Positions 1 to 6,892 of a DNA stretch of 9,624 nt are shown one piece after another. Within the stretch, counting starts at the first letter, position 1. Each line of letters opens with the position of its first letter. Source of the stretch: an uncultured Phycisphaerales bacterium (GTDB lineage: Bacteria; Planctomycetota; Phycisphaerae; UBA1845; CAIVHJ01); contig CAIVHJ010000144.1 of NCBI GenBank assembly GCA_903905665.1, forward strand, positions 1 through 9,624. The letters run 5' to 3'. The position numbers were made by a program, and so were the translations under genes. A model generated the notes under the pieces. It was not told the DNA's origin and made no database searches. It worked only from the letters and a program-made list of their open reading frames with translations.

Positions 1-1257
1 ATGTATCGGTGCGGGACGAACCGATGCGAAACATTCGTGGTGTTGTTTGAGTTGGCAGCCATTCGCGCGTATCAGAAGACATTGCTTCGAGACAGAGAAG
101 AGAGAGCAGATGCAGGACACGGCAGGCTCCGGCGGAATGGTTTTGTGTGGGCGGGATTCTGGGCCGGTTGGGCGATGCTTTCAAAGCAGATCGGAATCGC
201 GGCGTTTGCGGCGATGGGGGTTCATCAGGTCGTGCTGTGGTTGCTGCGAAAACAGGATTTCAAGACGACTTGGCGGCAGTGTGCCTGGGGACTGGGAGGG
301 TGGTCGTTGGCGCTGGGGATTGCCGTGATCGGATTGTGGTTCACGGGTGATTTGAAGTGGGCGGGGTATGCGATTGTGGGTTTCAATCTGTTGAATTTTG
401 AACCCGGTGGAAGCGCCACGACGTTTCCGAGTTCGATTTATGGATGGAACGATCATCTGAAGGTTCTGGCGTTACCGCTGATTCTCAGTGGTGCGGCGAT
501 TGTATTTACGGGAGCGTTGCTGTGGGATTTTCGCCGGCAGCGCTCTTCCGCCGACAGGAAGTCGGCGCCGCAACAAGGGACTGACGCTCTTTCCATGCTG
601 GTTCTACTGGGGGTATGGCTGGGGACGGCGCTCTATTTGTCGCTGGTCGGGCCGGCGCGATACGATCATTATTTTCCGCCGGTCATTACACCACTGGTGT
701 TGCTGGCGACGTGGGGATTTTCGCTGATGCTGGTCCAGTATCAATCGCAACCGGCAGGTATGCGTCGGGTGTTTTGGCGGTATGCAGGGGTGCTGTGGGT
801 GTTGTATATGTGCGTGGCGCCGATGAACAATCAGTGGGGTTGGTTGTCGTACGGGATCAGCTCGCATTACGACGATCTGAATCCGTTTGGGGTTCAGGCT
901 GAGGTGGCGAAAATTTCGGAGATCACCCAGCCAAGCGATGCCATTTTCGTGTGGGGTTACAAGCCGCGGATTTACTGGGAGACGCGGCGTCCGTGTGCAG
1001 CGAAATACATCGGCGTGGATAAGCTGGGTCAGGCGGGAAGGCACGGCCAGTTCATCATTGACGATCTGGTGGAATCGTTTGGGCGGACCAAACCGAAGCT
1101 GATTTTATTGAGTCCCGATGCTGCCGAGGCGATGCGGGACGGAAAATGGAATGAAAGGGATCGCCTGGACTATCGTGCGATGGGGAATTATCTGTGCACG
1201 CATTACGAGCCGATGGTGTTTCGCGGGGATGCGATGTGGCTGATACGGAAAGATTAG
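1..1257 (+). CDS. GT39/ArnT-like membrane glycosyltransferase, C-terminal part (5' end outside window)
   Basis: Probably the last 418 residues of a GT-C fold glycosyltransferase of the PMT/ArnT type (family 39), which moves a sugar from a polyprenyl-phosphate carrier to a lipid or protein on the outer face of the inner membrane. The frame is open from the first base and begins inside the conserved part of the family, where a Gly-Thr-Asn...Glu segment precedes a helix, so the ATG at position 1 is unlikely to be the true start. Hydrophobic helices lie at about residues 48-82, 97-115, 153-175, 196-216, 226-247 and 258-275. A Tyr-Asp-His-Tyr-Phe-Pro-Pro motif (221-227) just before a helix is typical of the family, as is the soluble tail with Trp-Gly-Tyr...Tyr-Trp-Glu (318-327). 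The catalytic N-terminal Asp/Glu loop is not in the window, so the substrate cannot be guessed. The next gene starts 18 nt downstream. Confidence 0.8.
   Translation: MYRCGTNRCETFVVLFELAAIRAYQKTLLRDREERADAGHGRLRRNGFVWAGFWAGWAMLSKQIGIAAFAAMGVHQVVLWLLRKQDFKTTWRQCAWGLGGWSLALGIAVIGLWFTGDLKWAGYAIVGFNLLNFEPGGSATTFPSSIYGWNDHLKVLALPLILSGAAIVFTGALLWDFRRQRSSADRKSAPQQGTDALSMLVLLGVWLGTALYLSLVGPARYDHYFPPVITPLVLLATWGFSLMLVQYQSQPAGMRRVFWRYAGVLWVLYMCVAPMNNQWGWLSYGISSHYDDLNPFGVQAEVAKISEITQPSDAIFVWGYKPRIYWETRRPCAAKYIGVDKLGQAGRHGQFIIDDLVESFGRTKPKLILLSPDAAEAMRDGKWNERDRLDYRAMGNYLCTHYEPMVFRGDAMWLIRKD
550..566. repeat. Perfect 6-bp inverted repeat inside the glycosyltransferase gene
   Basis: GCCGAC (550-555) and GTCGGC (561-566) are separated by AGGAA, making a compact GC-rich hairpin. 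It encodes a polar Ser-Ala-Asp-Arg-Lys-Ser-Ala-Pro stretch (residues 183-190) in a loop between two membrane helices. The shape resembles short palindromic repeats that insert in frame in loops, but only one copy is seen here. Confidence 0.4.
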
Positions 1258-1275
1258 GGGGTTGAAAGATCGGTT

Positions 1276-2256
1276 ATGGCGATTGTGGTGGGGATCGATG
1301 AGGCGGGTTATGGTCCGATCCTGGGGCCGCTGGTGGTCTCGCGGGTGGCGTTTGAGATTCCCGACGATCGGGCGGACCACTGCTTGTGGAAGTTGCTTCA
1401 TCGGAGCGTCACGCCTCGGATTCGTCGACGGGAAATTCGGTTGCCGGTCGCCGACAGCAAGAAACTCCATCACGGGCCGAAGGGACTGGCCCTGCTGGAA
1501 CGAACTGCATTGAGTTTCCTGCGTCTGAATGGTCAGGCTATTCGAACGCTGGATGACCTCCTGAGTTGCGTGTGCCCGTCCGTGCTTCTGGTTTTGGCGG
1601 GTTATCCCTGGTACGCCGAACGGGCATTGCCGTTGCCGGTGGCATGCGAGGACGCCGCGATTGCGATTCATGCTCACGCTCTGGCGGACGACATGCAGGG
1701 GCAGTCGATGCGATGGGTGGATGCCCGGTGCGAGGTCATGCCCGAAGGGCACTTCAATCGCATGATCGAGCACACGCGGAACAAAGCTACTGTGTTGTGG
1801 ACGATGACGCTTGCGCTGATGAACGATTTAATCCACCCGCCGAGAGGGAATCGGATCGACGTACACATCGATCGGCAGGGGGGGCGGGTCAGCCATGCAC
1901 GGGGACTGCTGACGGCGTTCGATCAGGCGAAACTGGAAATTCTTGAGGAGACTCCGGAAAAAAGCTGCTATCGAATGCGATGGAATTCCACCAACGACCG
2001 ATCCGAAGCGGTGGTGGGTGTGGATTTTACGGTGGATGGCGAAAGCCACCATTTGCCGATCGCTCTGGCGAGCATTTTCAGCAAATACCTGCGGGAACTG
2101 TTCATGATACTTTTCAATCGTTATTGGCAGAAGCAGGTTGATTCGCTTGAACGTACAGCGGGTTATTATCAGGACGGCATACGCTTTTTGAAGGATATTG
2201 AACCCGCTCGCTTAGCGTTAAACATCGACCGTCGATTGCTGATTCGATCTCGATGA
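1276..2256 (+). CDS. RNase HII-like protein, divergent and enlarged
   Basis: A 326-residue protein related to ribonuclease HII, the enzyme that cuts RNA in RNA-DNA hybrids and at single ribonucleotides in DNA. Visible family motifs are GIDEAGYGPILGP (6-18) with the first two acids Asp8 and Glu9, DSKKL (60-64), a strand ending in Asp199 (IDVHID, 194-199), and a segment matching the family's AASIxAKxxRD as ALASIFSKYLRE (263-274). A final GYYQDG...FL element (296-305) resembles the GYxT-x-H motif. Differences are clear: the family's Gly-Arg/Lys-Gly is Gly-Tyr-Gly (11-13), the fourth acid seems to be Glu256 (or Asp254), and about 75 extra residues lie between DSKKL and the third acid. Bacterial HII is usually near 200-260 residues. 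The start follows a purine-rich stretch (1257-1268) 18 nt after the upstream stop, which suggests an operon. Activity on ordinary HII substrates is uncertain. Confidence 0.85.
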   Translation: MAIVVGIDEAGYGPILGPLVVSRVAFEIPDDRADHCLWKLLHRSVTPRIRRREIRLPVADSKKLHHGPKGLALLERTALSFLRLNGQAIRTLDDLLSCVCPSVLLVLAGYPWYAERALPLPVACEDAAIAIHAHALADDMQGQSMRWVDARCEVMPEGHFNRMIEHTRNKATVLWTMTLALMNDLIHPPRGNRIDVHIDRQGGRVSHARGLLTAFDQAKLEILEETPEKSCYRMRWNSTNDRSEAVVGVDFTVDGESHHLPIALASIFSKYLRELFMILFNRYWQKQVDSLERTAGYYQDGIRFLKDIEPARLALNIDRRLLIRSR

Positions 2257-2271
2257 CGAGTCGATCGCGGG

Positions 2272-2300
2272 TTGACAGCCACAACGCCCGCCAGTACATT
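2272..2300 (+). promoter_or_regulatory. Sigma70-type promoter for the STAS gene
   Basis: A perfect -35 box TTGACA (2272-2277), a 17-bp spacer and a -10 box TACATT (2295-2300, four of six consensus bases) lie in the only gap between the RNase HII-like and STAS genes. The expected transcription start is near 2307, 25 nt before the ATG, leaving room for the Shine-Dalgarno GAGGTGAGG at 2316-2324. Confidence 0.6.
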
Positions 2301-2331
2301 TTAACCCAACATATTGAGGTGAGGATTCAAC

Positions 2332-2667
2332 ATGTCCATTCAAAACTGGTCGGAAAGCATTCTGGTGGTCGAAACGATGGATGATCCTCAGTTCACCGAC
2401 GATCTGGACGCGTTGTCCGCCATGGTCAACGAAAAAACCGATCAGGACGTCGTGATCGACCTCAGCGCCGTCAACTCGCTCAACTCGTCCAACATCGCCA
2501 AATTGCTCAAGGTTCGCAAACAGATCGCGATCAGCAACAGTCATAAACTCCGGTTGTGCGGCGTGAACACTCATGTATGGGGCGTGTTTCTGGTGACGGG
2601 TCTGGACAAGGTGTTTGACTTCGCCGACAACCTCGCCATGGGCCTCGCCAGTGTGCAGATCGAATAA
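2332..2667 (+). CDS. STAS-domain protein (anti-sigma factor antagonist-like)
   Basis: A 111-residue protein consisting of a single STAS domain, the fold of SpoIIAA-type anti-anti-sigma factors, which bind a partner kinase or signalling protein according to their phosphorylation state. Evidence is the VVIDLSAVNSLNSSNIAKLL core (40-59), matching the family's strand-DL-x-x-v-x-x-i-D/N-S-S-x-x-x-x-LL pattern, and a C-terminal GLDKVFDF (90-97) like the family's 'gl..vf.i' end. Ser52 and Ser53 are candidate phosphoacceptors; Ser53 lines up with the Ser phosphorylated in SpoIIAA. The Gly that normally follows is Asn54. A strong Shine-Dalgarno (GAGGTGAGG, 2316-2324) sits 7 nt before the ATG. No anti-sigma kinase, phosphatase or sigma factor is encoded nearby, so the partner is unknown. 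Confidence 0.85.
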   Translation: MSIQNWSESILVVETMDDPQFTDDLDALSAMVNEKTDQDVVIDLSAVNSLNSSNIAKLLKVRKQIAISNSHKLRLCGVNTHVWGVFLVTGLDKVFDFADNLAMGLASVQIE

Positions 2668-3997
2668 CTCCCCTGAACCTTCCTCCGCTGGTTCGATTCC
2701 CGATGACCCCGCGCGACTGTGCGGTTCAAACCGACGGCAAGCAACTGTCGCCGGCGTGATAGGTGTGCTCGCTTTTGGGCTGGTGTACGTGTTGTGCGGC
2801 TGGATCACGCCGATCCCGTCCGAGCGGGTGTACTATGCTTGGCCGTTGGCGTATGGAGTGACCCGGTTCTTTTCCCCGCGTGCACAACCTCAATCGCGAC
2901 GGAAATGGATTTGGCTGATTAGCCTGCTGGTCTGCGGGGCGATCATCATCGTCATGGATTTTTTTGTGCTTCGCACACCGTTTCACCCGGGCGACATCAG
3001 CCGTGTGGCGTATTGTGTTTTGGGATTGGGTTTGGTGATTCGTTTGCTCAAGAGCAGCTGGTTTCGACTTGTGCGGGGGATACTGCCATCAAACGCCTTG
3101 AACCGCGTTCGATACCGCCTGCCCGCTACGGTGGTCTGGCTGGTGTTGCTGGCGGTTCTGCTTCAACCCTATTTGATGTCGTACATGCAGGTGCATCCGC
3201 TCAAGCGACGGCTGACGACCGATCCGATGGATCTTCTGAGGATGGCGTTTGAACCGATTTCGTTTCGAAGTCATGACGGGACGATTCTGCGCGGCTGGTG
3301 GATTCCGTCAGTTCAGTCCTGTCGAACCGCCATCGCCTGTCACGGCGTGATGGATACACGGGAAGGTGCGCTGGGATTTGCCGAAATTTTGCACAACGGT
3401 GAATTCAACGTTCTGGTGTTTGATTTTCGCGGCCACGGCGAAAGCGGCGGCTGGACTGTGACTTATGGTTCTCGTGAAAAAGACGACGTCATCGCCGCGA
3501 TGGATTTTGTCGAACGTCGGTATCCATTCGCCGCCGGGCGGTTTGTGGGAGTGGGCAGCAGCATGGGCGCGGTGTCGTTGATTATGGCGGCCGCAGAAGA
3601 TTCGCGGTTAAAAGTGCTGCACGTGGACGCCCCCTATGCCTCCACGCGGGAGATGGCGCAAAAAATGGCCTTACCGTTTCATCCGGCGTTTCGACCGTGG
3701 GCGTTTTATGCGGGGATGGTGTGGGGCAGCCTGGAAAGCGGGGCTGATTTTTTTCATCTTTCGGCAGCCGATGTCGTCGCGAGAATTTCTCCTCGTCCGA
3801 TTCTCATCACGCATGGAACGGTGGATCGGACCGTTCCTTTCGAGCAGGGGCGTCGAGTCTATGAGTCCGCCGGAAAACCCAAATCATTTTATTCCGTCGA
3901 AGGCGCGGATCACTGCGAAACTCTGGTCCGGGATCCGAAGTATGCCGAGCGAATGCTGCGATTCCTGAACGAATCCCTGACCGATCCCAAAAACTGA
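2615..3997 (+). CDS. Membrane-anchored alpha/beta hydrolase
   Basis: An alpha/beta-fold hydrolase fused to an N-terminal membrane domain. Helices are predicted at about residues 44-63, 98-119, 131-146 and 171-190. The catalytic domain (about 215-455) shows the oxyanion-loop His-Gly (243-244), an FDFRGHGES strand-loop (269-277), the nucleophile elbow GSSMG with Ser316, the acid Asp404 (GTVDRTVP) and His433 (GADHCE). These form a complete Ser-Asp-His triad of the family often annotated as peptidase S9/S15-like or 'BAAT/acyl-CoA thioester hydrolase-like'; the substrate is unknown. The start is uncertain. The TTG at 2615 lies inside the STAS gene (53-nt overlap) with only a weak AAGG ahead of it; GTG codons at 2651 and 2756 are alternatives, the last beginning at the first helix. 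Position after the STAS gene suggests co-transcription and translational coupling. Confidence 0.85.
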   Translation: MTSPTTSPWASPVCRSNNSPEPSSAGSIPDDPARLCGSNRRQATVAGVIGVLAFGLVYVLCGWITPIPSERVYYAWPLAYGVTRFFSPRAQPQSRRKWIWLISLLVCGAIIIVMDFFVLRTPFHPGDISRVAYCVLGLGLVIRLLKSSWFRLVRGILPSNALNRVRYRLPATVVWLVLLAVLLQPYLMSYMQVHPLKRRLTTDPMDLLRMAFEPISFRSHDGTILRGWWIPSVQSCRTAIACHGVMDTREGALGFAEILHNGEFNVLVFDFRGHGESGGWTVTYGSREKDDVIAAMDFVERRYPFAAGRFVGVGSSMGAVSLIMAAAEDSRLKVLHVDAPYASTREMAQKMALPFHPAFRPWAFYAGMVWGSLESGADFFHLSAADVVARISPRPILITHGTVDRTVPFEQGRRVYESAGKPKSFYSVEGADHCETLVRDPKYAERMLRFLNESLTDPKN

Positions 3998-4056
3998 TTC
4001 GACCCGTTTGATTTGACTTCGTTTGCAGCAGATTGGGTGGGAAGAACTCGGATGCG

Positions 4057-4467
4057 TCACTTCTCGACATGCTGACGAGGTCGAAAAGGGTTCTGATACA
4101 AGTACCACAGGATCATCAGACAAATCAGACAAGTCAGAAGTGCCATCGTACGTTTTCCGGATTCCAACTCGCCTCTGTAATGCCACCACAGCACTTTGGT
4201 TGCGAACATCCATGCCAACCACACAATCCCAAGCCACCTCGCCCAGTTCTGGCGGAACCACAACGCCAACCCAACGACCAGACTCGCGCTCGAAAACACG
4301 GCGTTAAGGATCTTTCCACGATCCCACGGAGTGCTTCCCTGAAATAAATGCCACATACTCAGCACACCGAATGCAACGAATAACACGGCCACCACGACCA
4401 TCCAGCCGGATCGTGATGGTTCGACGGTTTGCGATTCCTCGGAGTGTGATGAAATCGGTTCGCTCAT
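4057..4467 (-). CDS. Small four-helix membrane protein, function unknown
   Basis: A 136-residue integral membrane protein with a polar Ser/Glu-rich N-terminus (1-20) and four predicted helices at about 22-42, 53-71, 76-95 and 107-124. It ends in a basic tail. The 'LxxGLaLWxxxxWARwLg' pattern at the second and third helices (64-80) recurs in several small uncharacterised membrane families (DUF2127-like and similar), but I cannot assign a family. The start at 4467 is chosen because AAGGAG (4474-4479, complement) sits 6 nt before this ATG. A GTG at 4488 would overlap the upstream stop as GTGA and add seven residues, but lacks comparable support. The gene begins 17 nt after the S8 protease gene and is surely in its operon. 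It converges on the hydrolase gene with 59 bp between the stops and no clear terminator there. Confidence 0.7.
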   Translation of the reverse strand: MSEPISSHSEESQTVEPSRSGWMVVVAVLFVAFGVLSMWHLFQGSTPWDRGKILNAVFSSASLVVGLALWFRQNWARWLGIVWLAWMFATKVLWWHYRGELESGKRTMALLTCLICLMILWYLYQNPFRPRQHVEK

Positions 4468-4473
4468 AGCACG

Positions 4474-4479
4474 CTCCTT
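4474..4479 (-). promoter_or_regulatory. Shine-Dalgarno AAGGAG deciding the start of the small membrane protein
   Basis: Read on the minus strand, AAGGAG stands 6 nt before the ATG at 4467-4465. It favours this start over the GTG at 4488 that overlaps the protease stop codon. Confidence 0.7.
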
Positions 4480-4484
4480 CATCC

Positions 4485-6683
4485 TCACGGCACATAAATC
4501 AGTTCGAGCACCGCAAAATCGGAACTCGTTCCCGATCGCTCAACGACGATCCGGCTGATCTGATTCTCCGGAAGCACGATGTCGTTTCCACAAAGTTGTT
4601 CGGGAACAACCGCACCGACGCATTCACCCAATTGGACCGACGGCTCGATCTGATTCTCCAGTCCCTCGGACGTGACGTAGTACGTCGGATCCAAATCAGA
4701 ACCCAACTGAATTGTGTGGGCGGCTTCTCCCGACCAGTTGATTTCCGGTTGAGAGCCGCTTCCCAAAAGTTGAATATCCGCATCGCCGGGATTAAACGCC
4801 TGCCCGATTTCCTCATGGGAAAACCACGCCGAGCTGTCGAAGTTTTTGTACGCCAAAACGTTATAGCCTTTCTTCAGAGGATTGTAGATCAGCGATTGCG
4901 GATCGGATTCCACTCCATTCGATACCGCCACCACCTGCACTGTTCTTCTCGCTCCACCCAGATCGGGAACTTTCACCACGGCTTGATCCAGCACCGAGAA
5001 ATATGCCGTTACGTCCCCCAGCGTGATCCCGCGAACGAAATCCAGAAACAAATCAATCCGCGATGAAACCAGCGACTCGACCGTCAGGGATATCCGCTGA
5101 TCACCGTCCGCCAACTCAAACGCCGCCGCATGACCCGGAAAGTATCCATACCAATAGATCGTCTCGTTGCTGAAGGCCTCGGCTGTGTACCCCGTTGAAG
5201 AATGTCCCGCTTGATTGCTGACCAGCGTATGGCGAGAAACCCCCGTCGCCGCCACCAAATCCTGGTCGGAAATGATGAACGGTTCCGGCGGATGATCTTC
5301 ATCGAGCAGCAGCGATACGAAATTCAATCGTTTGGCGGAAAACGAACCCGATCCTCCGCCGGAAGCGAGAGTATCTCCCCGTGTTCGCAAACGATCACGC
5401 AATTCGGAAACGGTAAGACCGGGATTCCGATCCCAAACCCAAGCTGCACCCGCCGCCACCTGAGCCGCTGCAAACGAAGTCCCATCCGCATATCGATACG
5501 TCGATCCTGGTGCCGCCACCAGCAAATCCACTCCCGGCGCTACGATGTCGATCAGACCGGATCGATTGGAAAACACGGCGAGTTTCTCCTCGATATCGCT
5601 CGCGCCCACCGAAACCACCGTGTCGTAACCGGCGGGATAACGCGAGGACAGCGCCGCCGTTCCGTTGCGACCGTTATTTCCGGCGGGGGCTATCACGACG
5701 GCCGGCCGGTCCTCCGCCCACGAGATCACCCGACGCAACGACGCATAATTCCCCGAAAAACTGCATCCCAGATACAAAACATCCGCTGGTGCGATTTCGG
5801 CGGTGGTCAGGTCGCTGTCGGTGTTTCCGTTGACGGCTCCGACGATTCCCAGCACCACTGAATCCAGCGGGCAGACTCCGTCGGCCGTCGCAACCTTGTG
5901 AACGCTCACGCTGAATCCCGGCAACAATCCGGCCATCTCACCAGTGCTGTTATTCGCCGCCAACAAACTGACGACCGCCGTCCCGTGTCCCCCCCCCACC
6001 TCATCCAAAATGCCACCCGTCGCATCCACATAATTTCCACCCGCCACGACCCCCGCACCCTGAAATTCGGGATGGCTCAGATCAACACCCGAATCCAGAA
6101 CCGCCACCGAGATCGATCCGGTTCCCGCCGAGGCAATCCCGCGCGCCTGAATCGCCCCCGTCAAAAACAACTGATACTGGCCAAATTCGACTGAATTCGC
6201 GTTCGGCAGCAAATCCGTCACCTCTGCCAATCGCCCACCGGCATCTGTTTCGACGAATTCCACTGAGTCAATCAACTCCGCTATCGAAATCGCCTGCTGC
6301 TCACTTCCTTCGGGAACCACATACGTCGCCCACCGGATATCCGGAATCTCGTCCAGCAATGTACCGCTTATGGTCGTGGCGACGGTATTCACCGCCTGGG
6401 CGAACAACGCATCGTCGATATTTTGGTCGAAACCGACCAGAATCAACCCCGGCACTGCCACATCTTCCCCCTCACCGGTTCCCAGCGTATCGTTCGTCGT
6501 CAGGTCCGGCAGGTCGTCCAAACTCCCTCCGCCTTGATTCCCATTGGCGTTGCCGTTCGCACCGTTGCTGTTTTGGTTTCCATTGGTGTTCCCAAACGGG
6601 AACCCCGCACATCCCGTCGCCAATCCCAACAGCCCCACCATCAGCACCCGAACAGTCGCTTGTCCCGTTTTTCCGGCATTCAT
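4485..6683 (-). CDS. Subtilisin-like serine protease (S8) lipoprotein
   Basis: A 732-residue secreted protease. An N-terminal signal peptide ends in the lipobox LATGC, with the acylated Cys at 25, followed by an Asn/Gly-rich linker (31-53). Residues about 77-150 resemble an inhibitor-I9/fervidolysin-like propeptide. The S8 catalytic domain spans about 180-440, with Asp197 (AVLDSG), His233 (GGHGTA), oxyanion Asn336 (APAGNNG) and Ser403 (GTSFAAA), so the triad is complete. Residues 460-732 form one or two beta-rich domains I do not recognise, with a Cys pair (688, 698) near the end that could form a disulfide. The likely site is the periplasmic face of the outer membrane or the cell surface. 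The start is supported by GGGAG (6691-6695, complement) 7 nt upstream. It is the first gene of a two-gene unit. A nine-G run just before the His233 codon is a possible slippage site. Confidence 0.92.
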   Translation of the reverse strand: MNAGKTGQATVRVLMVGLLGLATGCAGFPFGNTNGNQNSNGANGNANGNQGGGSLDDLPDLTTNDTLGTGEGEDVAVPGLILVGFDQNIDDALFAQAVNTVATTISGTLLDEIPDIRWATYVVPEGSEQQAISIAELIDSVEFVETDAGGRLAEVTDLLPNANSVEFGQYQLFLTGAIQARGIASAGTGSISVAVLDSGVDLSHPEFQGAGVVAGGNYVDATGGILDEVGGGHGTAVVSLLAANNSTGEMAGLLPGFSVSVHKVATADGVCPLDSVVLGIVGAVNGNTDSDLTTAEIAPADVLYLGCSFSGNYASLRRVISWAEDRPAVVIAPAGNNGRNGTAALSSRYPAGYDTVVSVGASDIEEKLAVFSNRSGLIDIVAPGVDLLVAAPGSTYRYADGTSFAAAQVAAGAAWVWDRNPGLTVSELRDRLRTRGDTLASGGGSGSFSAKRLNFVSLLLDEDHPPEPFIISDQDLVAATGVSRHTLVSNQAGHSSTGYTAEAFSNETIYWYGYFPGHAAAFELADGDQRISLTVESLVSSRIDLFLDFVRGITLGDVTAYFSVLDQAVVKVPDLGGARRTVQVVAVSNGVESDPQSLIYNPLKKGYNVLAYKNFDSSAWFSHEEIGQAFNPGDADIQLLGSGSQPEINWSGEAAHTIQLGSDLDPTYYVTSEGLENQIEPSVQLGECVGAVVPEQLCGNDIVLPENQISRIVVERSGTSSDFAVLELIYVP
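5989..5997. repeat. Nine-base homopolymer (G9 on the coding strand) at the catalytic His of the protease
   Basis: Nine consecutive C on the plus strand read as G9 in the protease mRNA, spanning the last base of the Val229 codon, Gly230, Gly231 and two bases of Gly232. The next codon is the catalytic His233. Gain or loss of one base would end the reading frame before both His233 and Ser403. Confidence 0.8.
6537..6593 (-). repeat. Asn/Gly low-complexity linker in the S8 lipoprotein
   Basis: Residues 31-49 after the lipidated Cys are almost only Asn, Gly, Gln, Ser, Thr and Ala in an N-G-N pattern. Such linkers after lipoboxes are frequent in planctomycete lipoproteins and likely act as flexible tethers between the membrane and the folded domains. 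Synonymous codons vary (AAC/AAT, GGC/GGA/GGT), so it is not a fresh DNA-level expansion. Confidence 0.6.
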
Positions 6684-6725
6684 GGTCCTGCTCCCGAAAA
6701 TTTTGTGATCTCCCCAAGACGCATT

Positions 6726-6754
6726 ACTATACTTCAGCCGAACGCTCCTGACGA
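6726..6754 (-). promoter_or_regulatory. Leftward promoter for the S8 protease unit
   Basis: On the minus strand, TCGTCA (6754-6749, four of six -35 bases) and TATAGT (6731-6726, five of six -10 bases) are separated by 17 bp. This lies 43 bp upstream of the protease ATG. The -35 box overlaps a small palindrome, CGCTC-N5-GAGCG (6743-6757), which could be an operator or chance. Confidence 0.45.
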
Positions 6755-6827
6755 GCGAGTCTCCATGCCATGGAAAACAAGCGACACTATTCAGAAGTCA
6801 CCGATAACGCAACTTTTTTCGGGGTGC

Positions 6828-6855
6828 TTGTCGTTGGGGTCGTTGCGGTTATAAT
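6828..6855 (+). promoter_or_regulatory. Rightward promoter with a perfect -10 box
   Basis: TTGTCG (6828-6833, four of six -35 bases), a 16-bp spacer and a perfect TATAAT (6850-6855) stand 37 bp before the ATG at 6893. The AGAGGA Shine-Dalgarno (6879-6884) falls in the expected short leader. With the leftward promoter it makes this a divergent control region. Confidence 0.55.
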
Positions 6856-6892
6856 GAACTGATCCGTTGGGCTTTCTCAGAGGATATTCGCA

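Noticed and set aside
1105..1773. A 222-codon minus-strand frame across the glycosyltransferase/RNase HII-like junction
   Set aside because: It crosses two real genes on the other strand and has His/Arg/Pro-rich shadow composition.
1878..1884. Seven-G run in the RNase HII-like gene as a second slippage site
   Set aside because: Shorter than the G9 tract and common at this length in GC-rich genes; no added evidence.
2243..2267. Imperfect palindrome around the stop of the RNase HII-like gene as a terminator
   Set aside because: The stem needs a 3-nt bulge, no T run follows, and the next promoter begins within 5 bp.
2218..2808. A 196-codon minus-strand frame over the STAS gene
   Set aside because: Antisense to a gene with STAS motifs, a strong ribosome-binding site and a consensus promoter; the peptide shows no family features.
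4116..4137. Short direct repeat (CAGACAAATCAGACAAGTCAG) suggestive of a small array
   Set aside because: Only two or three imperfect 9-10-bp units and it lies inside the coding sequence of the small membrane protein, in a Leu/Ile-rich helix; no spacer structure.
4023..4347. Plus-strand frames of about 94-104 codons opposite the small membrane protein
   Set aside because: The minus strand gives a four-helix hydrophobic protein with a good Shine-Dalgarno and operon position. The plus-strand peptides are low-complexity Ser/Thr/Gln-rich and unstructured.
4596..6854. Several plus-strand frames of 98-219 codons opposite the S8 protease
   Set aside because: Arg/His/Ser-rich antisense translations of a gene with a complete catalytic triad.
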